Shown: positions 1-6,072 of the stretch, in pieces
Layout: each line of letters opens with the position of its first letter
Numbering within the stretch: the first letter of the stretch is position 1
Source: Crocinitomicaceae bacterium
Lineage (GTDB): Bacteria > Bacteroidota > Bacteroidia > Flavobacteriales_D > Crocinitomicaceae
DNA: 7,946 bases
Direction: 5' to 3'
NCBI GenBank assembly: GCA_015662935.1
Contig: DQTF01000111.1
Location: 1 to 7,946, forward strand
Program-made: the position numbers and the translations under genes
Notes under the pieces: model-generated
Databases searched by the model: none
The model's input: only the letters and a program-made list of their open reading frames with translations
What the model was told of the DNA's origin: nothing

Positions 1-1539
1 GACCTTCTAACAGAAAACGGGATTAACAACTTCAGAGCGAAATTAGAAAGTGAAGAGGGTAAAGATTTAGCCAAAGAATTAGGCCTTGACCATTTTCAAA
101 TGGAAGAATTCATTGCATCTTTATCCAATTCTCAAAATGTATTGTTTCACGATTGGGTCAATCAGAATGCATCACTTAAAAGCATCCTTTTTAATCAAAA
201 ATTGGTCAAGTTTGAGGACACAGCAAATCATTTGAAGCATCAATTCTTCGAAAAGTTTCAAGAATTCATTTCTCCTGCATTGAGTGAGAAACTGCTAAAA
301 TATGCCGGAGAAAAAGATTTAACAACGCTTGAAAAAGTATTTTCTTATGTGTGTTTATTGGATAAAAAACATCGATCCACCGCGGAGGACCAATTATTCC
401 AATCGATAAAAAAGAAGGTTGAGAAAACAGTTGCAAATAGCAAAATTGTAGAGAATGAAACGGCATTGGTAGAAGCAATTCAACCATTATGTGACGATAA
501 AATAATTGCATGTATTAATTCCTTATCTCGTGCATCTTATTCTTTAAAACTCGCGTATGTTGATGATGTATTAGCTGTTTTAAAATTTAAATCATGCACA
601 CCTAGATTTGCAAATTGGATTCTGAAAAGGTTAGAGGTAGTCCAATTAAACAAAGAGCATGAATTTAAGATTATTGATCTTAGAAAAGACTTAAAGGAGG
701 GAGAATTACAGGTTCGCAACCACGGAAAAGGAAGAGCACCCATCAAATGGGGAAGCATTGCTACTTTTGGATTAATTGCCCTGGTTGCAGGACTAACATT
801 TTGGGTAGTCAAGTTTAAACCATTCAGTGATGTGGAAGAACCGCTGTTTGACAATGAGACATCCTTTATGCAATTCTCCAAAGAAGAACGAAAGAAAATT
901 GATTCTTTGCTGATTCACATGAACGGTAACTTAGAAGAAGACGATTTGATGATAGATCAAGGAATTCCGTTAATTGGAGAAAGCGACCAATTGACCTTGC
1001 GAAAGAATTTTGAAAACGAAGAATTGGAGCAACTTTATACTGATTTCATCGCAGATGCAGACCTTCGAGAAGGGTTGTTGCAAGATTCTTGTACAAATGG
1101 AGTTCCTTTTTCTCCACTAAAAGGAACAGAAGATCTCGGCGATGTAAAAGGAGATGTCAATGCAATGATTAAGAATGAGTCAGAATACGATGCGATAATT
1201 ATTGTCGCTGAACCGAGTAAAAAAGGAGCCGTTTATTCTTTGCTTATCAAAAAGGGAGCAACCAAAAGTTTTCTTTTGAAAAAGTACCAGTATGTAATGG
1301 TTATTGCCGGGAATGATTTTCAAACGTATGAATCACCAAAAGGAATTTCAAAGGATCAATTACCTTCCGAAGATTTTAGCCACTACTTTTGCGACATTGA
1401 TTTTAACTATAAACAGTCCATCAATACGGTCTATCAATTATTAAATATTCAGAATGGCAAAGTAAAACTTTTACTGATGGGAGACAAAGGCTCTATGTTT
1501 CATGTTGTTGATATCAATGCTGTTTTAGAGGAGGTTTAA
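1..1539 (+). CDS. Single-pass membrane protein of unknown function, 5' end missing
   Basis: The reading frame is open from the first base to the TAA at 1537-1539, so 512 residues are visible and the true start lies outside the window. The ATG at 100 is internal and should not be taken as the start. About 250 visible residues form a mostly helical, charged N-terminal part. One hydrophobic segment follows at about visible residues 250-271 (WGSIATFGLIALVAGLTFWV), preceded by a basic stretch (HGKGRAPIK). That arrangement suggests a cytoplasmic N-terminal part and a C-terminal part of roughly 240 residues in the periplasm. The C-terminal part is acidic at first (SDVEEPLFDNE, NLEEDDLMID). It ends in an alternating hydrophobic region (DAIIIVAE, VYSLLIKKG, YVMVIAGNDF) that looks like beta strands, perhaps a small beta-sandwich. 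I recognise no catalytic motif and assign no function. A role in sensing or signalling across the inner membrane is only a guess from topology. The gene ends 23 bp before the DUF4286 gene on the same strand. Confidence 0.85.
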   Translation, partial: DLLTENGINNFRAKLESEEGKDLAKELGLDHFQMEEFIASLSNSQNVLFHDWVNQNASLKSILFNQKLVKFEDTANHLKHQFFEKFQEFISPALSEKLLKYAGEKDLTTLEKVFSYVCLLDKKHRSTAEDQLFQSIKKKVEKTVANSKIVENETALVEAIQPLCDDKIIACINSLSRASYSLKLAYVDDVLAVLKFKSCTPRFANWILKRLEVVQLNKEHEFKIIDLRKDLKEGELQVRNHGKGRAPIKWGSIATFGLIALVAGLTFWVVKFKPFSDVEEPLFDNETSFMQFSKEERKKIDSLLIHMNGNLEEDDLMIDQGIPLIGESDQLTLRKNFENEELEQLYTDFIADADLREGLLQDSCTNGVPFSPLKGTEDLGDVKGDVNAMIKNESEYDAIIIVAEPSKKGAVYSLLIKKGATKSFLLKKYQYVMVIAGNDFQTYESPKGISKDQLPSEDFSHYFCDIDFNYKQSINTVYQLLNIQNGKVKLLLMGDKGSMFHVVDINAVLEEV

Positions 1540-1550
1540 AATTAATTCCT

Positions 1551-1558
1551 CACCTTTG
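1551..1558 (+). promoter_or_regulatory. Possible -7 element for the DUF4286-ksgA pair
   Basis: CACCTTTG matches the Bacteroidota -7 consensus TAnnTTTG at five of six defined positions. It ends 4 bp before the ATG at 1563, so transcription from it would start at or very near the start codon. No good -33 TTG lies at the right distance. The two genes may instead be read through from the upstream gene. Confidence 0.3.
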
Positions 1559-1562
1559 TCAC

Positions 1563-1877
1563 ATGATTTTATACAACGTAACAGTTAGCATCGATAAAGC
1601 AGTTCACCTTAAATGGTTAGATTGGATGCGCACAACGCACATTCCAGATGTAATGAAAACAGGTTGTTTTAGAGAATGTAGAATTTCTCGTGTGCATGGA
1701 GAAGAAGAAGGAGGGATGACCTTCGCGATTTCTTATGTTGCACCAACGCAAGAAGCCTTTGATAACTATCAAGAGAATCATGCAACAGACTTACAAGAGG
1801 AACACACGACAAAATTTAACGGAAAGTTTGCCGCATTTAGAACGATGTTAACCATTATTGAAGAATTTAGCGCATGA
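1563..1877 (+). CDS. DUF4286 family protein
   Basis: This 104-residue cytoplasmic protein has no signal peptide or membrane segment. It opens with MILYNVTVSIDK and continues with WLDWMRTTHIPDVMKTGCF, a pattern I recognise from the DUF4286 family of Bacteroidota. Later segments (ISYVAPTQEAFDNYQ, EEHTTKFNGKFAAFRT) also fit. The alternation of strands and helices suggests a ferredoxin-like alpha+beta fold of the dimeric-barrel kind. The biochemical role of the family is not known to me. Its TGA stop overlaps the ATG of ksgA (ATGA, 1874-1877), so the two are very likely translationally coupled. A link to ribosome biogenesis is possible from this context but is an inference. The start is fixed by the conserved N-terminus and by the short gap to the previous gene. 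The length is normal for the family. Confidence 0.88.
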   Translation: MILYNVTVSIDKAVHLKWLDWMRTTHIPDVMKTGCFRECRISRVHGEEEGGMTFAISYVAPTQEAFDNYQENHATDLQEEHTTKFNGKFAAFRTMLTIIEEFSA

Positions 1878-2656
1878 GTGTAAAAGCAAAAAAACATTTA
1901 GGGCAACACTTTTTGAAGGATGAAGAAACCTGTGAGAGAATAGCCAACCAATATAAATCACACCAAGATTGTAATAAAGTGTTAGAAATAGGCCCTGGAA
2001 TGGGAGCCTTAACAAAATATTTATTAGGCAATGAGCTAGATCTTTGGGTCATGGAAATAGACACTGAAAGCATCACTTATTTGCAAGAACATTTTCCTGT
2101 TTTGGAGAATAAAATCATTGAAGCTGATTTTTTGAAATCAAATTTGAGTGAATTAATGGGTGAAGAGCGATTTTCTGTTGTTGGGAATTTCCCTTATAAT
2201 ATTTCTTCTCAAATTCTTTTTAAATGTTTAGAGTACCGCAATCAAATTCCTGAAATTATGGGTATGTTTCAGCGAGAAGTTGCGTGGAGAATTGCAGAAA
2301 AACCAGGAACGAAACAATACGGAATTTTGAGTGTGTTTATGCAAGCATATTACGACATTGAATATTGCTTTACCGTAGACGAACACGTTTTTGACCCGCC
2401 ACCAAGAGTAAAATCGGGTGTTATTCGTTGCACGAGAAATGCACGAGAAAAATTACCTTGCGATGAAGTACTTTTTAAGCAAGTGGTAAAAATGAGTTTC
2501 AATCAACGAAGAAAAACAATTCGAAATTCTATCAAAGCATTGCTAAAAGGCAACAAGGTCGATCATCCGTTTATGGCGTTGAGACCAGAGACTTTATCCG
2601 TTGACCAATTCATTGAACTGACATTATTAGTCGAGAATTTAGAACCTGTAGATTAA
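1874..2656 (+). CDS. rsmA (ksgA): 16S rRNA (adenine(1518)-N6/adenine(1519)-N6)-dimethyltransferase
   Basis: KsgA/RsmA uses S-adenosylmethionine to dimethylate two adjacent adenosines in the 3'-terminal helix 45 of 16S rRNA late in small-subunit assembly; its loss gives kasugamycin resistance in other bacteria. The 260 residues carry the full signature. KKHLGQHFLKD (6-16) is the N-terminal family motif. VLEIGPGMG (36-44) is the SAM-binding glycine loop. E61-I62-D63 is the acidic motif II that contacts the SAM ribose, and ADF (84-86) is motif III. NFPYNIS (105-111) is the catalytic motif IV, with the Phe common in Bacteroidota in place of the usual Leu. FDPPPRVKSGV (173-183) and FNQRRKTIRNS (209-219) are the C-terminal RNA-binding motifs. 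The ATG lies within the stop region of the DUF4286 gene, and the conserved K-HLGQ-F motif soon after it supports this start. Nothing is missing or broken. Confidence 0.98.
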   Translation: MSVKAKKHLGQHFLKDEETCERIANQYKSHQDCNKVLEIGPGMGALTKYLLGNELDLWVMEIDTESITYLQEHFPVLENKIIEADFLKSNLSELMGEERFSVVGNFPYNISSQILFKCLEYRNQIPEIMGMFQREVAWRIAEKPGTKQYGILSVFMQAYYDIEYCFTVDEHVFDPPPRVKSGVIRCTRNAREKLPCDEVLFKQVVKMSFNQRRKTIRNSIKALLKGNKVDHPFMALRPETLSVDQFIELTLLVENLEPVD

Positions 2657-2671
2657 GAATTCACTCAAATC

Positions 2672-2703
2672 ATTGTTTTAATTAAAGAAAATCGCTTTAT
2701 TTG
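2672..2703 (+). promoter_or_regulatory. Bacteroidota-type promoter for the small membrane protein gene
   Basis: A -33-like ATTG (2672-2675) and a -7-like TTTATTTG (2696-2703, one mismatch to TAnnTTTG) are separated by 20 bp, the usual spacing for the Bacteroidota primary sigma factor. They lie between the ksgA stop and the ATG at 2727. Transcription would start around 2708-2711, giving a short leader of about 16-19 nt. Confidence 0.5.
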
Positions 2704-2726
2704 TAGCAGAATTAAACAACACAGTT

Positions 2727-2921
2727 ATGACACTTTATAAATTTTTCTGGGGATTAGGTGACCTTTTAGATTACACATTCACGCCTTTGCAAGAAGATGT
2801 TATGGGAAATGTGATTAATTACATATTCATGATAGGTATTGCATCAGGATTATTATTCTGGTTGTTTACACAAAAGAAATTAAGTGATAAAGCAGCAAAC
2901 GACCCAAATCAATTGAAGTGA
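2727..2921 (+). CDS. Small single-pass membrane protein, DUF6341-like
   Basis: This 64-residue protein has an amphipathic N-terminal stretch (LYKFFWGLGDLLDYTFTPLQ) and then one clear membrane segment at about residues 28-48 (VINYIFMIGIASGLLFWLF). A short charged, hydrophilic tail follows (QKKLSDKAANDPNQLK). The design closely resembles small flavobacterial proteins annotated as DUF6341, which combine an aromatic-rich amphipathic helix with a C-terminal membrane helix ending in a tryptophan. I make the family link from memory of their pattern and hold it loosely. No function is known to me. The gene has its own candidate promoter and is followed by a strong terminator, so it can form a monocistronic unit and is unlikely to be a chance reading frame. 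It lies 70 bp after ksgA on the same strand. Confidence 0.85.
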   Translation: MTLYKFFWGLGDLLDYTFTPLQEDVMGNVINYIFMIGIASGLLFWLFTQKKLSDKAANDPNQLK

Positions 2922-2943
2922 TCGTTTGAAAAAAAGATATGTA

Positions 2944-2973
2944 AGGTTGTTCAGAAATGAACAACCTTTTTTT
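2944..2973 (+). terminator. Intrinsic terminator after the small membrane protein gene
   Basis: AGGTTGTTC (2944-2952) and GAACAACCT (2959-2967) form a perfect 9-bp stem with a 6-nt loop, AGAAAT. The stem runs directly into a T tract (2967-2973). It sits 22 bp after the TGA of the 64-residue gene. It insulates ispD from the ksgA cluster. An ATG in its loop (2957) is in frame with ispD but should not be used as the ispD start. Confidence 0.93.
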
Positions 2974-2986
2974 ATGCATTAATTTT

Positions 2987-2994
2987 TATATTTA
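2987..2994 (+). promoter_or_regulatory. Possible -7 element of ispD
   Basis: TATATTTA matches TAnnTTTG except for the last base. It ends 4 bp before the ATG at 2999, so the transcript would begin at or next to the start codon. The region 19-21 bp upstream is the terminator T tract and contains no TTG. The element is placed just after a strong terminator, where ispD needs its own promoter. Confidence 0.4.
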
Positions 2995-2998
2995 CAGT

Positions 2999-3661
2999 AT
3001 GAGTAAATTTAGTGTCATTATCACAGCCGGAGGAATTGGAAAAAGAATGGGGTCAACACTCCCAAAACAATTCATCGTTATCAATGGTAAGCCGATACTC
3101 ATGTACACTATTGAGAAATTCTATCATTTCGACCCTAAAATTCAAATCATTGTAACGCTCCCCGAAGAATGGAAAGAATATTGGGAAGCATTGATTGTAG
3201 AGAATGATTTCAAAGTTCCTCATCGAGTTGTTTCAGGAGGAAAAGAAAGGTATCATTCGATAAAAAACGCGTTGGAATATTGCTACGGAGATTACATTTC
3301 AATTCACGATGGGGTTCGACCTCTTGTGAACCAACAAACCATGAAAAATTGCGTTAAGAAAATCAGAAATTTTGATGCCGTTATTCCTGTTGTTGCAGTA
3401 TCTGATTCTTCGCGGAAGAAAGATGGAACTACAACCAAGACTGTTAATCGTGCTGACTACTTGTTGGTGCAAACTCCTCAGTGTTTTAAGAAAGAGGTAA
3501 TCACTAAGGCTTATGAACAAGAGTACCACAAAGGGATAACAGACGATGCAAGTTTAGTGGAGCAGGCTGGTTTCGTGATCTCAACAGTTGACGGGAATGA
3601 TGAAAACATCAAAATAACCTGTCAAACCGATTTACATTTCGCAGAATTGTTTTTAGGTTAA
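2999..3661 (+). CDS. ispD: 2-C-methyl-D-erythritol 4-phosphate cytidylyltransferase
   Basis: IspD joins CTP and 2-C-methyl-D-erythritol 4-phosphate to give CDP-methylerythritol and pyrophosphate, the third step of the MEP route to isoprenoid precursors, in the cytoplasm. The 220 residues show the nucleotidyltransferase fold. ITAGGIGKRMG (8-18) is the CTP-binding loop with R16, and LPKQF (21-25) holds the catalytic K23. GGKERYHSI (80-88) and HDGVRPLV (103-110, a variant of the usual HDAARP) follow. R151 in TVNRAD matches the second substrate-binding arginine. TPQCF (159-163), TDDASLVE (181-188) and NIKIT (203-207, with K205) complete the active site. An in-frame ATG 42 bp upstream (2957) lies in the loop of the preceding terminator, and the extra residues have no family counterpart, so ATG 2999 is chosen. 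The gene is convergent with the glycosidase, 21 bp apart, with no visible hairpin terminator between them. It is not fused to ispF. Confidence 0.96.
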   Translation: MSKFSVIITAGGIGKRMGSTLPKQFIVINGKPILMYTIEKFYHFDPKIQIIVTLPEEWKEYWEALIVENDFKVPHRVVSGGKERYHSIKNALEYCYGDYISIHDGVRPLVNQQTMKNCVKKIRNFDAVIPVVAVSDSSRKKDGTTTKTVNRADYLLVQTPQCFKKEVITKAYEQEYHKGITDDASLVEQAGFVISTVDGNDENIKITCQTDLHFAELFLG

Positions 3662-3682
3662 AATATATTACGTATTAATTTA

Positions 3683-5797
3683 TTATGGTTTTCTTTTATG
3701 AATTCCTAAATAAGTCACCTTATACGCCCAATCTGCATTTTCAACAGTAAGATTAGGAACGTTTGGTTTTAATTTTCCAGAATTGCTTGTATGCAAAACC
3801 TGCGTAAATTCTTCCATTAATTTAATTGCACCATTTTGTAATTCTCTCGTAGAATAGAACTCCACTTTGTACCAATGTCTTCTCGCGTTTTTGAATAACT
3901 GAAAAGGATTTGATTTCAATTGAGCAATTTCAAATGTGGGGTTGTTGCTAATTCCTTCTATGCTAACAATAGGGTGAACTTTTCCGTCTTCAAATTTATA
4001 CTTTGGATCGTCGAATTTAACTGAAGGGTCATTATTGGACGATCCATCCTCAAATTTACATTCAAAAGCAGTTTTTTTATGATCGACAACATATCTGATA
4101 CAAGAATCACTTTCGTATAAGTTTCGCCAATGAACAGATGAGTTTCTAACCCAGCCTAATACTCGTTCTTTGTTCTTACTGATTAACGCATAATTTTCCA
4201 GATAAACCTGTTTGGAGCGATTTTTAACTTGCCATTTTTGAGGTGTTAGTTGTAATTTTCTTAATTCTTCCTTCTCAAAGAAAGATTGCACATTCTTATA
4301 TTGTTTTTGATAGTTGTTGAGATAAATACCTCTGTCCCACCACCAGTGCAAACCTGTTCCAAAACCACCCATCATAGAAGTTGCCCAAAGGTCATTGTGA
4401 AAGGTAATATCTGTACAGCAAAGTAAAGGAAGTTGATTTCCTCCATCTCCAATTTCTTCAATAATCAAAGGTTTATTTATTTTACGCCACATTTTCTGTG
4501 TTTTTATGTGCCGTCTTTCAAAGTTCAAATAGGGTCGAGATCCATATGTGTGCAAGGTTGTAATATCGCACTCATTAAAGATTCCATTCTTTGACTTGTT
4601 TATTTCATAACTAGGAAGCACAGCGTATGCAACAGACATTAATACCCGATCATTGCGCAAGTCCTTCTTAATATAACTCACATTTTGATTGAACCAATCT
4701 TTAAAAATGATATTGTGTTGTTTTGCCATTACACCAGAAATGGGAGCGCCAGATTTATGCATCCATCGGTCAGCTTCTTGGTATTCGTAAAAGCTAAAGC
4801 TGGGAGAATAGGCCCATCGAGCAAAAATGTATCGCAAGGTGTTTTCTTGGTACTTTCTAACCTCTTCGTTTTTGAAAAACTCTACAGGATTTCCCCCTAA
4901 ATTAAACTCTTTTAGATAAGGGCTGTCTTCCCAATTCAATTCTGCTTCTGTATGATGACGGAAAAGAATAAAATAAAGTTCTTTTAATTGTGCAAATTCG
5001 ATGAGGTCATCAAAAAGAAACATTTCTCTCATTCGTGCGCTGTAATTCTTGACATCTTTCCAATCAGGAAGAACAGTTTGTGGGCCTAATTCTAACCGGA
5101 AGAAGTTACCTCCAGCATCGGATAGTTTTTCGAGCCACATTTTATGTCGTTCGTTTTCTTCCAAAGAAAATTGAAAATCATAAGATGAATGTGTTATGTT
5201 TCCACCTACGGCAAAGAACGGTTCTTCAGATTTGCTGTAGAATAAATAACGATCTTCAGCAGTGTTGGTTTTACTTGTTTTTAAATAACCTTTGTGTTCG
5301 GAATCGCCACAGTTAAAGTATTGATTCTCGGTGTAAACAACTTCTCCTTTAATTTTTAATTTAAAAACAACCTCCCAACGACCAACTTCATCTGCTGCAA
5401 AACGAATTCTCCAATTGTAAATGGTTGGTTCTGACACCAATCGATTAAAGCGTACGTCTTTGGAGTAATGTTGATAGTAGAAACCATTGATGTGATTAGT
5501 TTTTGCACTTTTTTCTGAAGTAAATACTGCTTCCAATGAAACATCATCTGGTTCAAAAGGATTCAATCCTCCTCTATTCGACCTTAAAAACTCATTTACT
5601 TTGCTTTCAAATTCGATTGGTAATTTAATTCCGTATTCTATTTTTTCGAAGGCTTTAATGTTTGCAGGAGAACTGCTCGGTTTTAAAAGAATAATTTTAA
5701 CAGAGTTTTCATTGTTAACAACAGTCAGTGGTTTTGTTTGCTGACCAAAAGAGAAAATTGATAAAACAATTGAGAGAATGATGAGCAAGATTTTCAT
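3683..5797 (-). CDS. Secreted DUF5060-containing glycoside hydrolase, clan GH-A-like
   Basis: This 704-residue protein begins with a signal peptide (MKILLIILSIVLSIFSFGQQ) with likely cleavage before the QQ pair, so it is exported; no lipobox cysteine is present. Residues about 30-165 form a beta-rich domain of DUF5060 type (LNPFEPDDVSLEAVF, GFYYQHY, WRIRFAADEVGRWEV). Residues about 185-520 look like a (beta/alpha)8 barrel of clan GH-A: GNFFRLELGP, FILFRHH, then RYIFARWAYSPSFSFYEYQEAD. E341 there stands at the acid/base position, and KPLIIEEIG provides E448 as likely nucleophile. GLHWWWD (483-489) is the tryptophan-rich strand often found in this barrel. A C-terminal beta region ends with TSNSGKLKPNVPNL and WAYKVTYLG. 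The acid/base strand has Gln (YEYQE) where family members usually have WELWNE. The substrate cannot be told from the sequence. No type IX secretion C-terminal domain is seen. A longer reading from 5830 would put residues before the signal peptide and overlap the candidate promoter, so ATG 5797 is chosen. Confidence 0.85.
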   Translation of the reverse strand: MKILLIILSIVLSIFSFGQQTKPLTVVNNENSVKIILLKPSSSPANIKAFEKIEYGIKLPIEFESKVNEFLRSNRGGLNPFEPDDVSLEAVFTSEKSAKTNHINGFYYQHYSKDVRFNRLVSEPTIYNWRIRFAADEVGRWEVVFKLKIKGEVVYTENQYFNCGDSEHKGYLKTSKTNTAEDRYLFYSKSEEPFFAVGGNITHSSYDFQFSLEENERHKMWLEKLSDAGGNFFRLELGPQTVLPDWKDVKNYSARMREMFLFDDLIEFAQLKELYFILFRHHTEAELNWEDSPYLKEFNLGGNPVEFFKNEEVRKYQENTLRYIFARWAYSPSFSFYEYQEADRWMHKSGAPISGVMAKQHNIIFKDWFNQNVSYIKKDLRNDRVLMSVAYAVLPSYEINKSKNGIFNECDITTLHTYGSRPYLNFERRHIKTQKMWRKINKPLIIEEIGDGGNQLPLLCCTDITFHNDLWATSMMGGFGTGLHWWWDRGIYLNNYQKQYKNVQSFFEKEELRKLQLTPQKWQVKNRSKQVYLENYALISKNKERVLGWVRNSSVHWRNLYESDSCIRYVVDHKKTAFECKFEDGSSNNDPSVKFDDPKYKFEDGKVHPIVSIEGISNNPTFEIAQLKSNPFQLFKNARRHWYKVEFYSTRELQNGAIKLMEEFTQVLHTSNSGKLKPNVPNLTVENADWAYKVTYLGIHKRKP

Positions 5798-5819
5798 ATG
5801 GTGGACTTTATTGTTCTTA

Positions 5820-5827
5820 CAAACATA
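5820..5827 (-). promoter_or_regulatory. -7 element for the glycosidase gene
   Basis: On the minus strand the sequence reads TATGTTTG, a perfect match to TAnnTTTG. It lies 22 bp upstream of the ATG at 5797, which would give a leader of roughly 15-18 nt. No -33 TTTG is found 19-21 bp upstream. The site falls inside the N-terminal extension of the longer reading frame, which supports the shorter start. Confidence 0.5.
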
Positions 5828-5841
5828 CAATATTCATTAAT
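5828..5841 (+). repeat. 14-bp direct repeat, copy 1
   Basis: CAATATTCATTAAT occurs here and again, exactly, at 5997-6010. This copy abuts the -7 element of the glycosidase gene. The two copies differ in the bases on either side, so the match ends precisely at 14 bp. Confidence 0.8.
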
Positions 5842-5996
5842 AAAAGAGGAGTGACTAAGTAAAATAACGGAACACTATTATTATTTTCCTGTCGTTTTTA
5901 AAGGAAATGTTTTTCCGAAGCAAAGCCTTGCGCATTTCATACTCTTTTGCGAACTTTTTGGGTCAATGCCAAAAAGTGGAATTCTAATTAAGAGTC
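5842..5996. other. Non-coding segment between the two 14-bp direct repeats
   Basis: These 155 bp form the middle of the divergent gap between the glycosidase and metF. No coding frame or RNA gene of known type is seen. A short alternating set TTTCC (5885-5889), GGAAA (5903-5907), TTTCC (5912-5916) could form either of two mutually exclusive small hairpins. A stronger inverted repeat lies at 5953-5977. I find no clear terminal inverted repeats at the ends of the segment. It could be the remains of a small inserted element or simply a regulatory spacer. Confidence 0.45.
5953..5977. repeat. Inverted repeat with 9-bp arms
   Basis: ACTTTTTGG (5953-5961) and CCAAAAAGT (5969-5977) are perfect complements around a 7-nt loop, GTCAATG. 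No T tract follows on either strand, and the site lies between divergent genes, so a terminator is unlikely. It could be a protein-binding dyad or a REP-like extragenic palindrome. Confidence 0.75.
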
Positions 5997-6010
5997 CAAT
6001 ATTCATTAAT
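5997..6010 (+). repeat. 14-bp direct repeat, copy 2
   Basis: This is the second exact copy of CAATATTCATTAAT, same orientation as copy 1 and 169 bp further on. It ends 36 bp before the -7 element of metF. Confidence 0.8.
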
Positions 6011-6046
6011 TTATCTTAAAATAAATCGTTTTTCAAACTTGAAGTT

Positions 6047-6054
6047 TATCTTTG
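6047..6054 (+). promoter_or_regulatory. -7 element of the metF operon
   Basis: TATCTTTG is a perfect match to the Bacteroidota -7 consensus TAnnTTTG. It ends 18 bp before the metF ATG, so the leader would be about 11-14 nt, too short to hold a riboswitch. No convincing -33 TTTG lies at the expected distance. Confidence 0.6.
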
Positions 6055-6072
6055 CTTCTTATTAAGCAGTAA

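Noticed and set aside
266..881. Minus-strand reading frames inside the left-edge membrane protein gene
   Set aside because: The opposite frame codes continuously for a coherent protein, and the antisense translations show no protein-like features.
2957..2998. An N-terminal extension of IspD starting at the ATG at 2957
   Set aside because: The ATG lies in the loop of an intrinsic terminator, and the added residues precede the conserved IspD N-terminus without family support.
3662..3682. A terminator between the convergent ispD and glycosidase genes
   Set aside because: The 21 bp are AT-rich with only a trivial ACGT-centred palindrome; no stable stem with a T tract is present.
3683..3900. A type IX secretion C-terminal domain on the glycosidase
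   Set aside because: The C-terminus ends in YLGIHKRKP after a family-typical beta region, without the expected sorting-domain pattern.
4685..5316. Plus-strand reading frames inside the glycosidase gene (4685-4900 and 5080-5316)
   Set aside because: They lie opposite a well-supported secreted enzyme gene, have no recognisable domain, and lack promoter signals.
5798..5830. A longer glycosidase start at 5830
   Set aside because: It would place polar residues before a clean signal peptide and overlap a perfect -7 element; the ATG at 5797 gives a normal signal peptide.
5998..6072. A SAM or other methionine-related riboswitch before metF
   Set aside because: The -7 element at 6047-6054 leaves a leader of only about 11-14 nt, and no conserved riboswitch helices are visible upstream.
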